DNA of 64,000 nt from Arenibacter troitsensis (GTDB lineage: Bacteria > Bacteroidota > Bacteroidia > Flavobacteriales > Flavobacteriaceae). This document shows, in pieces, positions 35,248 to 44,814 of this stretch. The notes under the pieces were generated by a model. The model saw only the letters and a list, made by a program, of their open reading frames with translations. It was not told where the DNA came from and made no database searches. The translations under genes and the position numbers were made by a program. Every line of letters begins with the position of its first letter. Positions within the stretch are counted from its first letter, which is position 1. The stretch is taken from positions 1 to 64,000 of the forward strand of contig NZ_FXAO01000003.1 of NCBI RefSeq assembly GCF_900177645.1, in the 5' to 3' direction.

Positions 35248-36441
35248 ATGAAATTGAAAATGGGGCCAGGGGTTTTGGTTGCGGCAGCCTTTATTGGTCC
35301 TGGCACCGTTACCGTTTGCTCCATGGCCGGGGTACAATATGGATATTTACTTCTATGGGCACTATTGTTATCCGTAGTGGCCACCGTGGTATTACAGGAA
35401 ATGGCTGCGAGATTGGGAATTATAACCCAAAAAGGGTTGGCCAACGCCATAAAGGAAGAGATCGGTGTGCGTTGGATAAAAATGTTGGTATTGGGTTTGA
35501 TCCTATCGGCAATAGTTATAGGCAATGCCGCTTATGAAGGCGGTAATATAGGTGGTGCTTCCTTAGGCCTGGAGGCCATATTTGGGCCAGAATATCAAAG
35601 TTTTTATCCTTGGATTGTAGGGATTTTTGCATTTCTACTCTTGCTTCTTGGTAATTATCGGGTTTTGGAAAAGGTACTGGTTTCCTTAGTAGTAATCATG
35701 AGCATCTCCTTTCTCTTGACGGCCATCATTACAGGACCGGATATTTCAGCTATAATACAAGGTCTTTTTATTCCCAAAACGCCGGATGGAAGTATTTTGA
35801 ATATCATTGCCCTGGTAGGCACCACGGTAGTACCTTATAATCTATTCCTACATACCTCCTTGGTAAGTGAAAAATGGAAATCCCAAGAGAATTTAAAGGA
35901 AGCGCGTAGGGATACCGTCATTTCCATTGCCCTTGGCGGCATGGTATCCATGTCAATAGTGGTTGCCGCAGCTGCTATTCCTTCCAGCCAAATAACCAAT
36001 GTTATGGATATGACCAAAGGTTTGGAACCACTTTATGGGGAAAGTGCCAAATATTTTATGGGGATCGGACTTTTTGCGGCCGGGGTAACCTCTGCCATTA
36101 CCGCACCTTTGGCGGCAGCCTATGTGGCCAATAGTTGTTTTGGATGGAATACGACCATGGACAATATAAGGTTTAAATTAGTTTGGATGACCATTTTATT
36201 GGTAGGCGTACTTTTTATGTCCGTAGGCATAAAACCTTTGGAGATCATCAAATTTGCCCAAGTAACCAACGGGATGCTATTGCCGATTATATCTATTTTT
36301 CTACTGTGGATCGTTAACCGAAAAACAGTAATGCAGGAGTATCAAAATACCCAATTTCAAAATGTAATGGGGATTAACATCATAATATTATCGGCAATCC
36401 TGGGGGCAAAAAGTATATTAACAGTATTTGGGCTATTTTAA
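35248..36441 (+). CDS. Nramp-family transporter lacking the metal ligands
   Basis: 397 residues with about eleven membrane spans and the LeuT-like Nramp fold. In true metal transporters helix 1 carries DPGN and helix 6 carries MPH. Here the matching places read GPGT (residues 17-20) and VPY (195-197, in VVPYNLFLHTS), so the Asp, Asn, Met and His ligands are absent. It sits one base after the DUF2891 gene and four bases before pxpA. Bacillus YcsG, also in a pxp operon, is a related case. I infer transport of a non-metal substrate, perhaps 5-oxoproline. Confidence 0.85.
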   Translation: MKLKMGPGVLVAAAFIGPGTVTVCSMAGVQYGYLLLWALLLSVVATVVLQEMAARLGIITQKGLANAIKEEIGVRWIKMLVLGLILSAIVIGNAAYEGGNIGGASLGLEAIFGPEYQSFYPWIVGIFAFLLLLLGNYRVLEKVLVSLVVIMSISFLLTAIITGPDISAIIQGLFIPKTPDGSILNIIALVGTTVVPYNLFLHTSLVSEKWKSQENLKEARRDTVISIALGGMVSMSIVVAAAAIPSSQITNVMDMTKGLEPLYGESAKYFMGIGLFAAGVTSAITAPLAAAYVANSCFGWNTTMDNIRFKLVWMTILLVGVLFMSVGIKPLEIIKFAQVTNGMLLPIISIFLLWIVNRKTVMQEYQNTQFQNVMGINIIILSAILGAKSILTVFGLF

Positions 36442-36445
36442 GGAC

Positions 36446-37183
36446 ATGATAAGTATCGATATAAATTGTGATATAGGGGAGGGGGTAGGCAACGAAGCAC
36501 AACTGTTGCCCTTAATTACTTCTTGTAATATTGCCTGCGGTGGCCATGCCGGGGACACCAATAGCATGTGGCAAATTGCCTTAATGGCCAAAAAACAAAA
36601 AGTACTGATAGGGGCACACCCCTCATATCCGGATAGGGAGAATTTTGGAAGAAACAGCTTCAACATATCAAAGGTTGAGTTGAAAAAAAGTATCCTTTCA
36701 CAAATTGAGGATTTAAATACAGTCCTCAAATCTTTGGGCACTCCGTTAAACCACATAAAGCCCCATGGCGCCCTTTATAATGATGTGGCACGTAGCAAGG
36801 AATTGGCATTGGTGTTTTTGGACAGTATTGAAAAATATAGGAATAATGTTTTTTTGTATGTTCCCTATAATTCAAAAATAGAGGAGGAAGCCTTGCGCTT
36901 GGGATTTCGAATTAAGTACGAGGCGTTTGCCGATCGCAATTATAATGATGATTTATCCCTAGTATCCCGCAAAGACCCTAGGGCATTGCTACAGGATCCC
37001 AATGCAGTTTTGGGACATTTGCTACAAATGGTTAAAAAAGGAGAAGTTTTGACCCTTTCCGGAAAGGCCTTAAAAATCAAGGCGGACACCTACTGTATTC
37101 ACGGGGATTCTCCTTCAACATTACAAATATTAACGTATCTTTCCAAACATTTACCAAAGAACCAAATCTCAATAAATAAGTGA
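36446..37183 (+). CDS. pxpA: 5-oxoprolinase subunit A (LamB/YcsF family)
   Basis: 245 residues. The family signature SIDINCDIGEGVGNE begins right after the start and CNIACGGHAGD follows; HIKPHGALYNDVA is also conserved. PxpA, with PxpB and PxpC, cleaves 5-oxoproline to glutamate with ATP. The frame continues 6 codons upstream to a TTG, but the ATG at 36,446 fits the conserved N-terminus. Its stop overlaps the pxpB GTG by four bases (GTGA). Confidence 0.92.
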   Translation: MISIDINCDIGEGVGNEAQLLPLITSCNIACGGHAGDTNSMWQIALMAKKQKVLIGAHPSYPDRENFGRNSFNISKVELKKSILSQIEDLNTVLKSLGTPLNHIKPHGALYNDVARSKELALVFLDSIEKYRNNVFLYVPYNSKIEEEALRLGFRIKYEAFADRNYNDDLSLVSRKDPRALLQDPNAVLGHLLQMVKKGEVLTLSGKALKIKADTYCIHGDSPSTLQILTYLSKHLPKNQISINK

Positions 37184-37917
37184 CTACTTTCAACATATCT
37201 GTAAGGCAATTTGGTGTCCATGCCATATTGATAGAGTGGCCCAATAGGGTAGAAGAATCCATTTTGGACGAGATTCTTCAGTTTATTCAGTTCTTAAAAA
37301 AAAATCATCTGGATGACAAGGAATGGGAGTTTGTACCCGCTTATAATTCCCTTACTTTGATCTGCAAGGACACTGTCCTCGATTTTGATTATTTAAAACC
37401 CAAAATAAAGGATTGGTACGCAAAAAAAGGAAAGATAGATCCTGCTACCAGATACCTTTGGCGATTACCGGTATGTTATGATTTAAAATTTGGGTTGGAT
37501 CTTGAGGAAATTTCCGAAAAATTAAGCATGTCCGTAGAAAAGATAACGGAATTGCATTCCCTAAATATCTATACGGTCTACGGAATAGGTTTTTTACCTG
37601 GTTTTATGTATTTGGGAGGTGTACCGGAGGCTTTGGAAGTTCCACGCAAAGCTACTCCCAGACCCAGAGTACTTATGGGGTCGGTTGGTCTAGCAGGAAA
37701 ACAGACAGGTATTTACCCACAGGATTCACCTGGAGGTTGGAACATAATCGGGAAATGTCCTGTTCCTATGTTCGACGTAAAAAAGGAAAACCCTTGTTTT
37801 GTTAAAGTTGGGGATAAAATACAGTTTTACCCCATTTCCATGGCGGAATACCAGTTGCACAAAATTGAAAGTGAGGTAGGAATTTATAACATTGAAAAAA
37901 TAGTGCTGGATGCTTAA
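37180..37917 (+). CDS. pxpB: 5-oxoprolinase subunit B (KipI family)
   Basis: 245 residues. The family motifs GIGFLPGFMYLGG, ATPRPRVLMGSVGLAG and GIYPQDSPGGWNIIG are all present in the C-terminal carboxyltransferase C/D domain. In Bacillus the homologue KipI inhibits a sporulation kinase, but in most bacteria the protein is a 5-oxoprolinase subunit. Start is a GTG overlapping the pxpA stop. It overlaps the pxpC start by eight bases. Confidence 0.92.
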   Translation: MTTFNISVRQFGVHAILIEWPNRVEESILDEILQFIQFLKKNHLDDKEWEFVPAYNSLTLICKDTVLDFDYLKPKIKDWYAKKGKIDPATRYLWRLPVCYDLKFGLDLEEISEKLSMSVEKITELHSLNIYTVYGIGFLPGFMYLGGVPEALEVPRKATPRPRVLMGSVGLAGKQTGIYPQDSPGGWNIIGKCPVPMFDVKKENPCFVKVGDKIQFYPISMAEYQLHKIESEVGIYNIEKIVLDA

Positions 37918-38749
37918 CATCATAAAATCGGGCTTTTTCACTACCGTACAAGATTACGGTAGATTTGGATACAGGGATAAAGGCGTTCCCGTTGCCGGGG
38001 CAATGGATTCGTTCACTGTCTCCAAACTAAACACTTTATTGGAAAACGATGAAAATAGTGCGGTACTGGAGATAACCATGACTGGACCCACATTGGAATT
38101 TGAGCAGGATACCTATATTGTGCTGGGTGGTGCGGAAATGTCGGTTACCCTTAATGAGAAACCCATTAACAACTACAAAGTCTATAAAGTAAAGAGCGGG
38201 GATGTCCTAACCTATGGAAAGTTGCTAAAGGGATTTAGGGGGTATTTGGGAATTAAGGACGGATTCAATACAGCAGTGGTATTGGGAAGTAGGTCTTTCT
38301 TTAGACCAATTACCGAACAGGATTCCATTAAGAAACTATCCAGTCTGCCCTATACAAAATGTAAACTTTTCAATCCTAAAATTTCAGAACTTAAAGTAGC
38401 CTCCGTATTGGACAAATCCCAATTGGAAGTCTATAAAGGTCCAGAATATGAACTGTTGACAGACAAACAACTGTCCCAAATATTTTACAAGGAATTTTCG
38501 GTGGCCAACGAGAACAACCGAATGGCATATCAACTCAAAGAGGCCATTGAAGGCAATGCAATATCCATGTTGACCTCTGCCACTTTACCTGGTACAATAC
38601 AACTTACCCCAGCTGGAAAGTTGATCATACTAATGAAGGATGGTCAGACCACAGGAGGTTATCCACGAATATTGCAGTTATCAGATATGGCCATGTCTAT
38701 TTTAGCGCAAAAAAGATCTGGAGACCTTGTTAGTTTTAAATTAAAATAG
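37910..38749 (+). CDS. pxpC: 5-oxoprolinase subunit C (KipA family)
   Basis: 279 residues. Motifs TTVQDYGRFGYRDKGVPVAG, AMDSF and, near the end, MKDGQTTGGYPRI match the biotin-dependent carboxyltransferase-like PxpC. It completes the PxpABC enzyme that recovers glutamate from pyroglutamate. Last gene of the five-gene operon beginning at 34,146. A short AAGGA/TCCTT hairpin lies just after the stop but overlaps the putative promoter of the ilv leader. Confidence 0.92.
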   Translation: MLNIIKSGFFTTVQDYGRFGYRDKGVPVAGAMDSFTVSKLNTLLENDENSAVLEITMTGPTLEFEQDTYIVLGGAEMSVTLNEKPINNYKVYKVKSGDVLTYGKLLKGFRGYLGIKDGFNTAVVLGSRSFFRPITEQDSIKKLSSLPYTKCKLFNPKISELKVASVLDKSQLEVYKGPEYELLTDKQLSQIFYKEFSVANENNRMAYQLKEAIEGNAISMLTSATLPGTIQLTPAGKLIILMKDGQTTGGYPRILQLSDMAMSILAQKRSGDLVSFKLK

Positions 38750-38768
38750 GAGGAAGGATTTTTATTCC

Positions 38769-38799
38769 TTTGTCAATTAAATTTTAATGCCTAATTTTA
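38769..38799 (+). promoter_or_regulatory. putative promoter of the ilv leader
   Basis: TTTG at 38769-38772, a 19-base spacer and TAATTTTA at 38792-38799 fit the Bacteroidota -33/-7 consensus (TTTG and TAnnTTTG) with one mismatch. Transcription would begin within a few bases of the leader-peptide ATG at 38,805. Confidence 0.5.
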
Positions 38800-38804
38800 G
38801 CCCT

Positions 38805-38852
38805 ATGAAAATAAATAGAACCGTAATCAAATTGGTCATTGTCGTCCCATAA
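38805..38852 (+). CDS. branched-chain amino-acid leader peptide (15 residues)
   Basis: The frame encodes MKINRTVIKLVIVVP and stops. Eight of its 15 residues are Ile, Leu or Val, ending in the run L-V-I-V-V. It is followed directly by mutually exclusive hairpins and a terminator, and then by ilvD-ilvB-ilvN-ilvC-ilvA. This is the arrangement of an attenuation leader: a ribosome short of charged Val, Ile or Leu tRNA would stall near its end. No sequence beyond the frame itself proves translation. Confidence 0.75.
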   Translation: MKINRTVIKLVIVVP

Positions 38853-38921
38853 CAGGGATGATACGGATTTCTATATATTTAAAAAGCCTGTATCATACAT
38901 AATGTGATACAGGCTTTTTTT
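38841..38921 (+). promoter_or_regulatory. transcription attenuator of the ilv operon
   Basis: Segment 1 GTCGTCCC (38841-38848, the last Val and Pro codons) pairs with segment 2 GGGATGAT (38855-38862) over 8 bp with two G-U pairs. Segment 2 extended (ATGATACGG, 38858-38866) can pair instead with segment 3 CCTGTATCAT (38887-38896). Segment 3 within AAAAGCCTGTATCA pairs with segment 4 TGATACAGGCTTTT (38906-38919) to give a terminator with a seven-T tail. Stalling in segment 1 would favour 2:3 and read-through. Confidence 0.75.
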
Positions 38922-39118
38922 AGGTTTTACCCAATTATAATTTTGGTTTATGTTCTTTTTTAAAGCGATAACAAAAGGTTTATCACAGAATAAAACCCTA
39001 CTGAATATGATATGGTTTATGTATTTAAATACCTGATTATCAGTTTTTTAAAATTAAATCATTATAATTGAATTTAAATCAATTTTTTATGTTAAAAATC
39101 CAAGGGTTTTTAAACTTT

Positions 39119-39126
39119 TATCTTTG
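39119..39126 (+). promoter_or_regulatory. putative internal -7 box before ilvD
   Basis: TATCTTTG is a perfect TAnnTTTG, 50 bases before the ilvD ATG. No good -33 TTTG lies at the normal spacing, so activity is uncertain. If real, it would give attenuator-independent transcription. Confidence 0.4.
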
Positions 39127-39176
39127 GTAGTTGTAGTTTATATAGAATAGTATTAAAATACAAAGAATACAAATTA

Positions 39177-40853
39177 ATGGAATTAAATAAATTTAGCAAA
39201 AACGTTACCCAAGACCCTACACAACCTGCCGCACAGGCTATGTTATACGCCATAGGATTGGAAGAAGAGGATTTAAAAAAACCTTTAATCGGTATTGGTA
39301 GTACAGGTTATGAGGGCAATCCCTGTAATATGCACTTAAATGATCTGGCCCAAGAAGTAAAACTTGGAACCGAAAAAGGGGGCTTGGTGGGTCTTGTGTT
39401 CAATACTATAGGAGTAAGTGATGGTATTTCGATGGGTACCTACGGAATGAGATATTCATTGCCTTCTAGGGATATCATTGCAGATTCTATGGAGACTGTT
39501 GTACAAGCTATGAACTACGACGGACTTGTAACTGTTGTAGGTTGCGACAAAAATATGCCAGGTGCCCTTATGGCCATGATCAGATTGAACAGACCATCTG
39601 TTTTGGTTTATGGCGGTACTATTGCCTCCGGCTGTTTTAAGGACAAGAAATTGGATATTGTCTCTGCATTTGAAGCATGGGGCGAAAAGGTAGCCGGAAC
39701 CATGAACGAGGAGGATTACAAAGGAGTAATTCAAAATGCATGTCCGGGAGCAGGTGCCTGTGGTGGTATGTATACGGCCAATACCATGGCTTCCGCTATA
39801 GAGGCCTTGGGCATGGCCCTGCCTTATAATTCCTCCAACCCAGCCATTGGCAAGGAAAAGAAACAAGATGCCATTAGCGCTGGTTTTGCCTTAAGACATC
39901 TATTGGAAAACGATATTAAGCCCAGCGACATCATTACAAAAAAGTCTTTTGAAAATGCGGTACGCTTACTTACCCTCCTAGGAGGATCTACCAACGCTGT
40001 CTTACACTTTTTAGCCATAGCAAAGGCAGCAGATGTTGATTTTACCTTGGACGACTTTCAAAAAATTAGTGACAGTACTCCATTCTTGGCAGATTTGAAA
40101 CCAAGTGGCAAATACCTAATGGAAGATCTGCATCGTGCAGGAGGTATTCCGGCGGTAATGAAGTTTATGTTGGAGAACGGTATGTTGCACGGGGATTGTT
40201 TAACAGTAACCGGAAAAACGGTGGCCGAAAACCTTGCAGAACTTCCAAGTTTAAAAGAAGGGCAGCAAATTATTAAACCTCTGAACGCTCCGATCAAAGA
40301 AACGGGACACTTAAGAATATTGTACGGAAATCTTGCAGAAGATGGTGCCGTAGCCAAAATTACAGGAAAGGAAGGATTACACTTTACCGGCCCTGCTAAA
40401 GTTTTTGATGATGAATTTTTGGCAAATGCCGGTATAGGCAAAGGATTGGTAAAAAAAGGAGATGTTGTGGTTATAAGGTACGAAGGCCCTAAAGGTGGTC
40501 CAGGGATGCCGGAGATGTTGAAGCCCACAGCAGCCATTATGGGTGCCGGACTAGGGAAAGATGTTGCCTTAATTACGGATGGTCGCTTTTCTGGTGGTAC
40601 ACACGGTTTTGTTGTTGGTCATGTATGCCCGGAAGCTCAGGATGGTGGAACTATAGGCCTTTTGAAGGATGGGGATATAATTACCATTGACGCGGAAAAA
40701 AATAGTATTTCCGTGGCGTTATCGGAGGAAGAGATCCAAAAGCGAAGGGAAAATTGGGTGCAACCACCACTTAAAGTTAAAAAAGGAAGTCTTTACAAAT
40801 ATGCAAGAACGGTATCCTCGGCCTCACAAGGTTGTGTAACCGACGAAATATAA
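39177..40853 (+). CDS. ilvD: dihydroxy-acid dehydratase
   Basis: 558 residues. Iron-sulfur cysteines lie in [21 protein letters not shown] and [17 protein letters not shown]; the C-terminal [11 protein letters not shown] block is conserved. The enzyme dehydrates dihydroxy acids in valine and isoleucine synthesis. Length is normal. First gene of the cluster, 46 bases before ilvB, and expected to be controlled by the leader attenuator at 38,805-38,921. Confidence 0.96.
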   Translation: MELNKFSKNVTQDPTQPAAQAMLYAIGLEEEDLKKPLIGIGSTGYEGNPCNMHLNDLAQEVKLGTEKGGLVGLVFNTIGVSDGISMGTYGMRYSLPSRDIIADSMETVVQAMNYDGLVTVVGCDKNMPGALMAMIRLNRPSVLVYGGTIASGCFKDKKLDIVSAFEAWGEKVAGTMNEEDYKGVIQNACPGAGACGGMYTANTMASAIEALGMALPYNSSNPAIGKEKKQDAISAGFALRHLLENDIKPSDIITKKSFENAVRLLTLLGGSTNAVLHFLAIAKAADVDFTLDDFQKISDSTPFLADLKPSGKYLMEDLHRAGGIPAVMKFMLENGMLHGDCLTVTGKTVAENLAELPSLKEGQQIIKPLNAPIKETGHLRILYGNLAEDGAVAKITGKEGLHFTGPAKVFDDEFLANAGIGKGLVKKGDVVVIRYEGPKGGPGMPEMLKPTAAIMGAGLGKDVALITDGRFSGGTHGFVVGHVCPEAQDGGTIGLLKDGDIITIDAEKNSISVALSEEEIQKRRENWVQPPLKVKKGSLYKYARTVSSASQGCVTDEI

Positions 40854-40899
40854 TAAATGGGTTTTATACCCAGTATGTTAACCGATTAGGTCTACAATT

Positions 40900-42633
40900 A
40901 TGGAAACATTAAAAAAGGAAAAAACAGCATCAACTAAGCAGGTTACGAAGAAAATTAGTGGTGCGGAGGCTATAATCCATTGTCTATTGGCTGAGGGTGT
41001 AGACTTGATTTATGGATATCCTGGAGGGGCAATTATGCCGCTGTATGATGAACTTTACAAATTTCAGGACAAGCTAACCCATATTTTAACAAGACATGAG
41101 CAGGGAGCTACCCATGCGGCACAGGGCTATGCCAGGGTAACAGGAAAAGTAGGTGTGGCAGTGGCCACCTCCGGTCCAGGAGCTACCAATTTGATTACCG
41201 GTATTGCCGATGCCCAAATAGACTCAACACCCATGGTCTGCATCACGGGTCAGGTAGCCAGACATTTGCTGGGATCCGACGCTTTTCAGGAAACAGATAT
41301 TATCGGAATTTCCACACCTGTAACCAAATGGAACTGTCAAGTTACCAAAGCTTCTGAAATCCCAGAGGTCTTGGCCAAGGCATTCTATATTGCCAGATCA
41401 GGTAGGCCAGGTCCCGTATTGGTAGATATTACCAAAAATGCACAAATTGATGAGTTCGACTTTTCTTACGAGCATTGCACCGGGGTTCGCAGTTACAAAC
41501 CTTACCCCAAACCAAATATCAAGGCCATAGAGGAAGCTGCCAATTTGATCAATGCTGCCAAGAAACCATTTATCGTTTTTGGACAGGGAGTAATTTTAGG
41601 GCAAGCTGAGGAACAACTAAAAGCCTTGGTAGAAAAGGCAGGTATTCCTGCAGCTTGGACCATACTTGGACTATCCGCTATGGATACGGAACATCCCTTA
41701 AATGTTGGAATGGTAGGTATGCACGGGAATTACGGGCCCAATCTGTTGACAAACGAATGCGATGTACTCATTGCCATTGGGATGAGGTTTGACGACAGGG
41801 TAACCGGAAATCTGGATACCTACGCCAAACAGGCAAAAATTATCCATTTCGATATAGATCCTGCTGAAATAAACAAAAATGTTAAAGCAGATGTAGCGGT
41901 ATTGGGAGATTCCAAAGTTACCTTGGACCTGTTGCTACCCATGATCAAAAACAATACTCATGAGTCCTGGCACAATGAATTTAAGAAAAAACATGTAATA
42001 GAGTTTGAGCAGATCATCAAAAATGATGTTTACCCTACCAAGGACAAACTTACCATGGCCGAAGTTATTGAGGAGATCAATATAGCCAGTGGCCATAAGG
42101 CCATTATAGTTTCAGACGTTGGGCAACATCAAATGATTGCCTGCAGATATGCCAAATTTAAACAGACCAAAAGCAACGTAACTTCCGGTGGATTGGGAAC
42201 CATGGGCTTCGCTTTACCAGCTGCCATAGGAGCCAAAATGGGAGCCATGGATAGGGAAGTAGTTGCCATTATAGGTGATGGTGGATATCAAATGACCATT
42301 CAGGAATTGGGGACTATCTTCCAGAACAAGACCCCTGTTAAAATCGTGGTACTAAACAATGATCATTTGGGAATGGTGCGTCAATGGCAAGAACTTTTCT
42401 TTGAAAGTAGATATGCCTCTACTGTAATGGTAAACCCCGACTTTGTAAAAATTGCAGAAGGCTACCACATCGAATCCAAACGCATTAGTGAAAGAAAGGA
42501 TTTAAAGGCTACCATAAAAGAAATGTTGGCCTCCAAGGATGCGTACTTTTTGGAAGTTAAAGTAGAAAAAGAGGACAATGTTTTCCCTATGATTCCTTCG
42601 GGTGCATCAGTATCGGATATACGTTTGAAATAA
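40900..42633 (+). CDS. ilvB: acetolactate synthase large subunit
   Basis: 577 residues. TPP-enzyme blocks: GYPGGAIMPLYDEL and RHEQGATHAAQGYAR (catalytic Glu) at the N-terminus, a FAD/central domain, and at the C-terminus IGDGGYQMTIQELGTI and NNDHLGMVRQWQELFF. Biosynthetic rather than catabolic form because ilvN follows 63 bases later. It condenses pyruvate, or pyruvate and 2-oxobutyrate, to acetohydroxy acids. Confidence 0.95.
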   Translation: METLKKEKTASTKQVTKKISGAEAIIHCLLAEGVDLIYGYPGGAIMPLYDELYKFQDKLTHILTRHEQGATHAAQGYARVTGKVGVAVATSGPGATNLITGIADAQIDSTPMVCITGQVARHLLGSDAFQETDIIGISTPVTKWNCQVTKASEIPEVLAKAFYIARSGRPGPVLVDITKNAQIDEFDFSYEHCTGVRSYKPYPKPNIKAIEEAANLINAAKKPFIVFGQGVILGQAEEQLKALVEKAGIPAAWTILGLSAMDTEHPLNVGMVGMHGNYGPNLLTNECDVLIAIGMRFDDRVTGNLDTYAKQAKIIHFDIDPAEINKNVKADVAVLGDSKVTLDLLLPMIKNNTHESWHNEFKKKHVIEFEQIIKNDVYPTKDKLTMAEVIEEINIASGHKAIIVSDVGQHQMIACRYAKFKQTKSNVTSGGLGTMGFALPAAIGAKMGAMDREVVAIIGDGGYQMTIQELGTIFQNKTPVKIVVLNNDHLGMVRQWQELFFESRYASTVMVNPDFVKIAEGYHIESKRISERKDLKATIKEMLASKDAYFLEVKVEKEDNVFPMIPSGASVSDIRLK

Positions 42634-42696
42634 AATAATTATTAATTAAAATTACCCATAACTTCATATTTTTGATGGGGGGATTGGGATAAGGAG

Positions 42697-43221
42697 ATGG
42701 AAAAAAAATGGTTTACAATTTCAGTATACTCCGAGAACAGCGTTGGACTACTGAACAGAATATCAGGGATATTTTTAAAACGTCATATAAACATTGAAAG
42801 TTTAAATGTTTCAAAATCGGAAATAGACCACGTGTCAAAATTCACCATTGTAGTGTACACTACAGAAGATTGGGTACGTAATATTGTAGGACAGGTAGAA
42901 AAGCAGATCGAGGTCATCAAGGCCTTCTATCACACCGATGAAGAAACCATCTATCAGGAATCGGCATTATTTAAAGTGGCTTCTACCTTATTGTTCGATG
43001 AGCGAAATATTCAAAACATCATTAAGGATAGTAATTCCCAAATTGTTACGGTATCCAGGGAATTCTTTGTACTGGCAAAGACCGGAAGAAGAAATGAAAT
43101 TGACGAAATGTACCAACAATTGAAACCTTATGGCATCATGCAATTTGTGCGTTCCGGAAGAATTGCGGTTACAAAATCCGAAATGAAAATTTCATCATTA
43201 TTAAAAGAGTTTAATCAATAA
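42697..43221 (+). CDS. ilvN: acetolactate synthase small (regulatory) subunit
   Basis: 174 residues. An N-terminal ACT domain (FTISVYSENSVGLLNRISGIF, then HINIESLNVSKSE) that binds valine for feedback inhibition, and the C-terminal AHAS small-subunit domain (VTVSREFFVLAKTGRR, GIMQFVRSGRIAV). Length and domain order match IlvN/IlvH. It lies between ilvB and ilvC. Confidence 0.94.
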   Translation: MEKKWFTISVYSENSVGLLNRISGIFLKRHINIESLNVSKSEIDHVSKFTIVVYTTEDWVRNIVGQVEKQIEVIKAFYHTDEETIYQESALFKVASTLLFDERNIQNIIKDSNSQIVTVSREFFVLAKTGRRNEIDEMYQQLKPYGIMQFVRSGRIAVTKSEMKISSLLKEFNQ

Positions 43222-43267
43222 ATAATCAAGCCCGAGCCTAATCGGGAAATAAAATCGAGTTAAAAAA

Positions 43268-44743
43268 ATGGCAAATTACTTTAATACACTATCATTAAGG
43301 GAACAACTTACTCAATTGGGGAAATGCAGGTTCATGGAATCTACAGAATTTTCTGATGGTGTATCCGCTTTAAAAGGGAAAAAAATTGTAATCGTTGGAT
43401 GTGGTGCTCAAGGACTTAACCAAGGTCTTAATATGCGCGATTCCGGATTGGACATATCCTACGCTCTAAGAGGTGCAGCTATAAAAGAAAAAAGACAGTC
43501 TTTTTTAAACGCAAGTGAAAACGGATTTAATGTTGGTACCTACGAAGAGCTAATTCCAACGGCCGATGTAGTTATTAACCTAACTCCGGACAAACAACAT
43601 ACCAGTGTAGTTTCTGCTGTTATGCCCCTAATGAAAAAGGGTGCCACCTTATCTTACTCCCACGGTTTTAATATTGTGGAGGAAGGTATGCAGATCCGTG
43701 AGGATCTAACCGTTATTATGGTAGCTCCAAAGTGTCCGGGATCTGAAGTACGTGAGGAATATAAAAGAGGTTTTGGTGTCCCAACCCTAATTGCGGTACA
43801 TCCGGACAATGACCCTCAGGATAAAGGATTGGCCCAGGCAAAAGCCTATGCTGTTGCCACTGGTGGACATAAGGCAGGTGTTTTGGAATCTTCCTTTGTT
43901 GCCGAAGTAAAATCAGATTTAATGGGGGAGCAGACCATACTTTGTGGTTTGTTGCAAACTGGTTCCATTCTTTGTTTTGATAAAATGATCGAAAAAGGAA
44001 TTGACGCGGGATATGCTTCCAAGTTAATTCAGTACGGATGGGAAACCATTACAGAAGGGCTTAAATACGGAGGTATTACCCATATGATGGATCGTTTGTC
44101 CAATCCTGCGAAGATAAAGGCTTTTGAACTATCGGAAGAATTAAAGGATATAATGCGTCCACTTTTCCATAAGCATATGGACGATATTATGAGCGGCCAT
44201 TTCTCAAAAACCATGATGGAAGACTGGGCCAATGATGATAAAAACCTATTGACCTGGAGAGCTGCTACCGGAGAAACCGCTTTTGAAAAGACTCCTGCCG
44301 GATCTGTTAAAATTGTTGAACAGGAATTTTATGACCACGGTGTACTAATGGTGGCTATGGTAAGGGCAGGTGTGGAGTTGGCTTTTGAGTCCATGACCGA
44401 ATCTGGAATTATTGCTGAATCTGCTTATTATGAGTCCCTACATGAAACTCCATTGATCGCCAACACCATTGCTAGAAAGAAATTGTTCGAAATGAACAGG
44501 GTTATATCCGATACGGCAGAATACGGATGTTATTTGTTTGATCATGCCTGTAAGCCACTTTTGGCCGATTTCATGAAAACCATCGATACCGATGTTATTG
44601 GCAAGCATTTTGCTGACGAAAAACATCTAAGTGTGGACAACGCAAAATTAATTGCAGTAAACAAAGCTTTACGCGAGCATCCTGTAGAGATTGTTGGAGC
44701 AAGGTTGCGTGCATCCATGACAGCAATGAAACCTATAGTATAA
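43268..44743 (+). CDS. ilvC: ketol-acid reductoisomerase, class II
   Basis: 491 residues, the long (class II) form with duplicated C-terminal domain, as in enterobacteria. N-terminal NADPH-binding [17 protein letters not shown], and catalytic stretches [16 protein letters not shown] ([16 protein letters not shown]) and [14 protein letters not shown]. It converts acetohydroxy acids to dihydroxy acids. Followed 19 bases later by a perfect terminator stem that precedes ilvA. Confidence 0.95.
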   Translation: MANYFNTLSLREQLTQLGKCRFMESTEFSDGVSALKGKKIVIVGCGAQGLNQGLNMRDSGLDISYALRGAAIKEKRQSFLNASENGFNVGTYEELIPTADVVINLTPDKQHTSVVSAVMPLMKKGATLSYSHGFNIVEEGMQIREDLTVIMVAPKCPGSEVREEYKRGFGVPTLIAVHPDNDPQDKGLAQAKAYAVATGGHKAGVLESSFVAEVKSDLMGEQTILCGLLQTGSILCFDKMIEKGIDAGYASKLIQYGWETITEGLKYGGITHMMDRLSNPAKIKAFELSEELKDIMRPLFHKHMDDIMSGHFSKTMMEDWANDDKNLLTWRAATGETAFEKTPAGSVKIVEQEFYDHGVLMVAMVRAGVELAFESMTESGIIAESAYYESLHETPLIANTIARKKLFEMNRVISDTAEYGCYLFDHACKPLLADFMKTIDTDVIGKHFADEKHLSVDNAKLIAVNKALREHPVEIVGARLRASMTAMKPIV

Positions 44744-44761
44744 TTATAATTGACTAATTAT

Positions 44762-44800
44762 AAGGCCTGCCAAGTTTCATTTAACTTGGCAGGCCTTTGT
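44762..44800 (+). terminator. terminator hairpin between ilvC and ilvA
   Basis: A perfect 15-bp stem (44762-44776 with 44783-44797) around a 6-base loop, followed by TTTGTTTAT. The T run is broken by G, so read-through to ilvA, whose ATG is at 44,815, may be partial. Confidence 0.75.
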
Positions 44801-44814
44801 TTATATACCTATTC

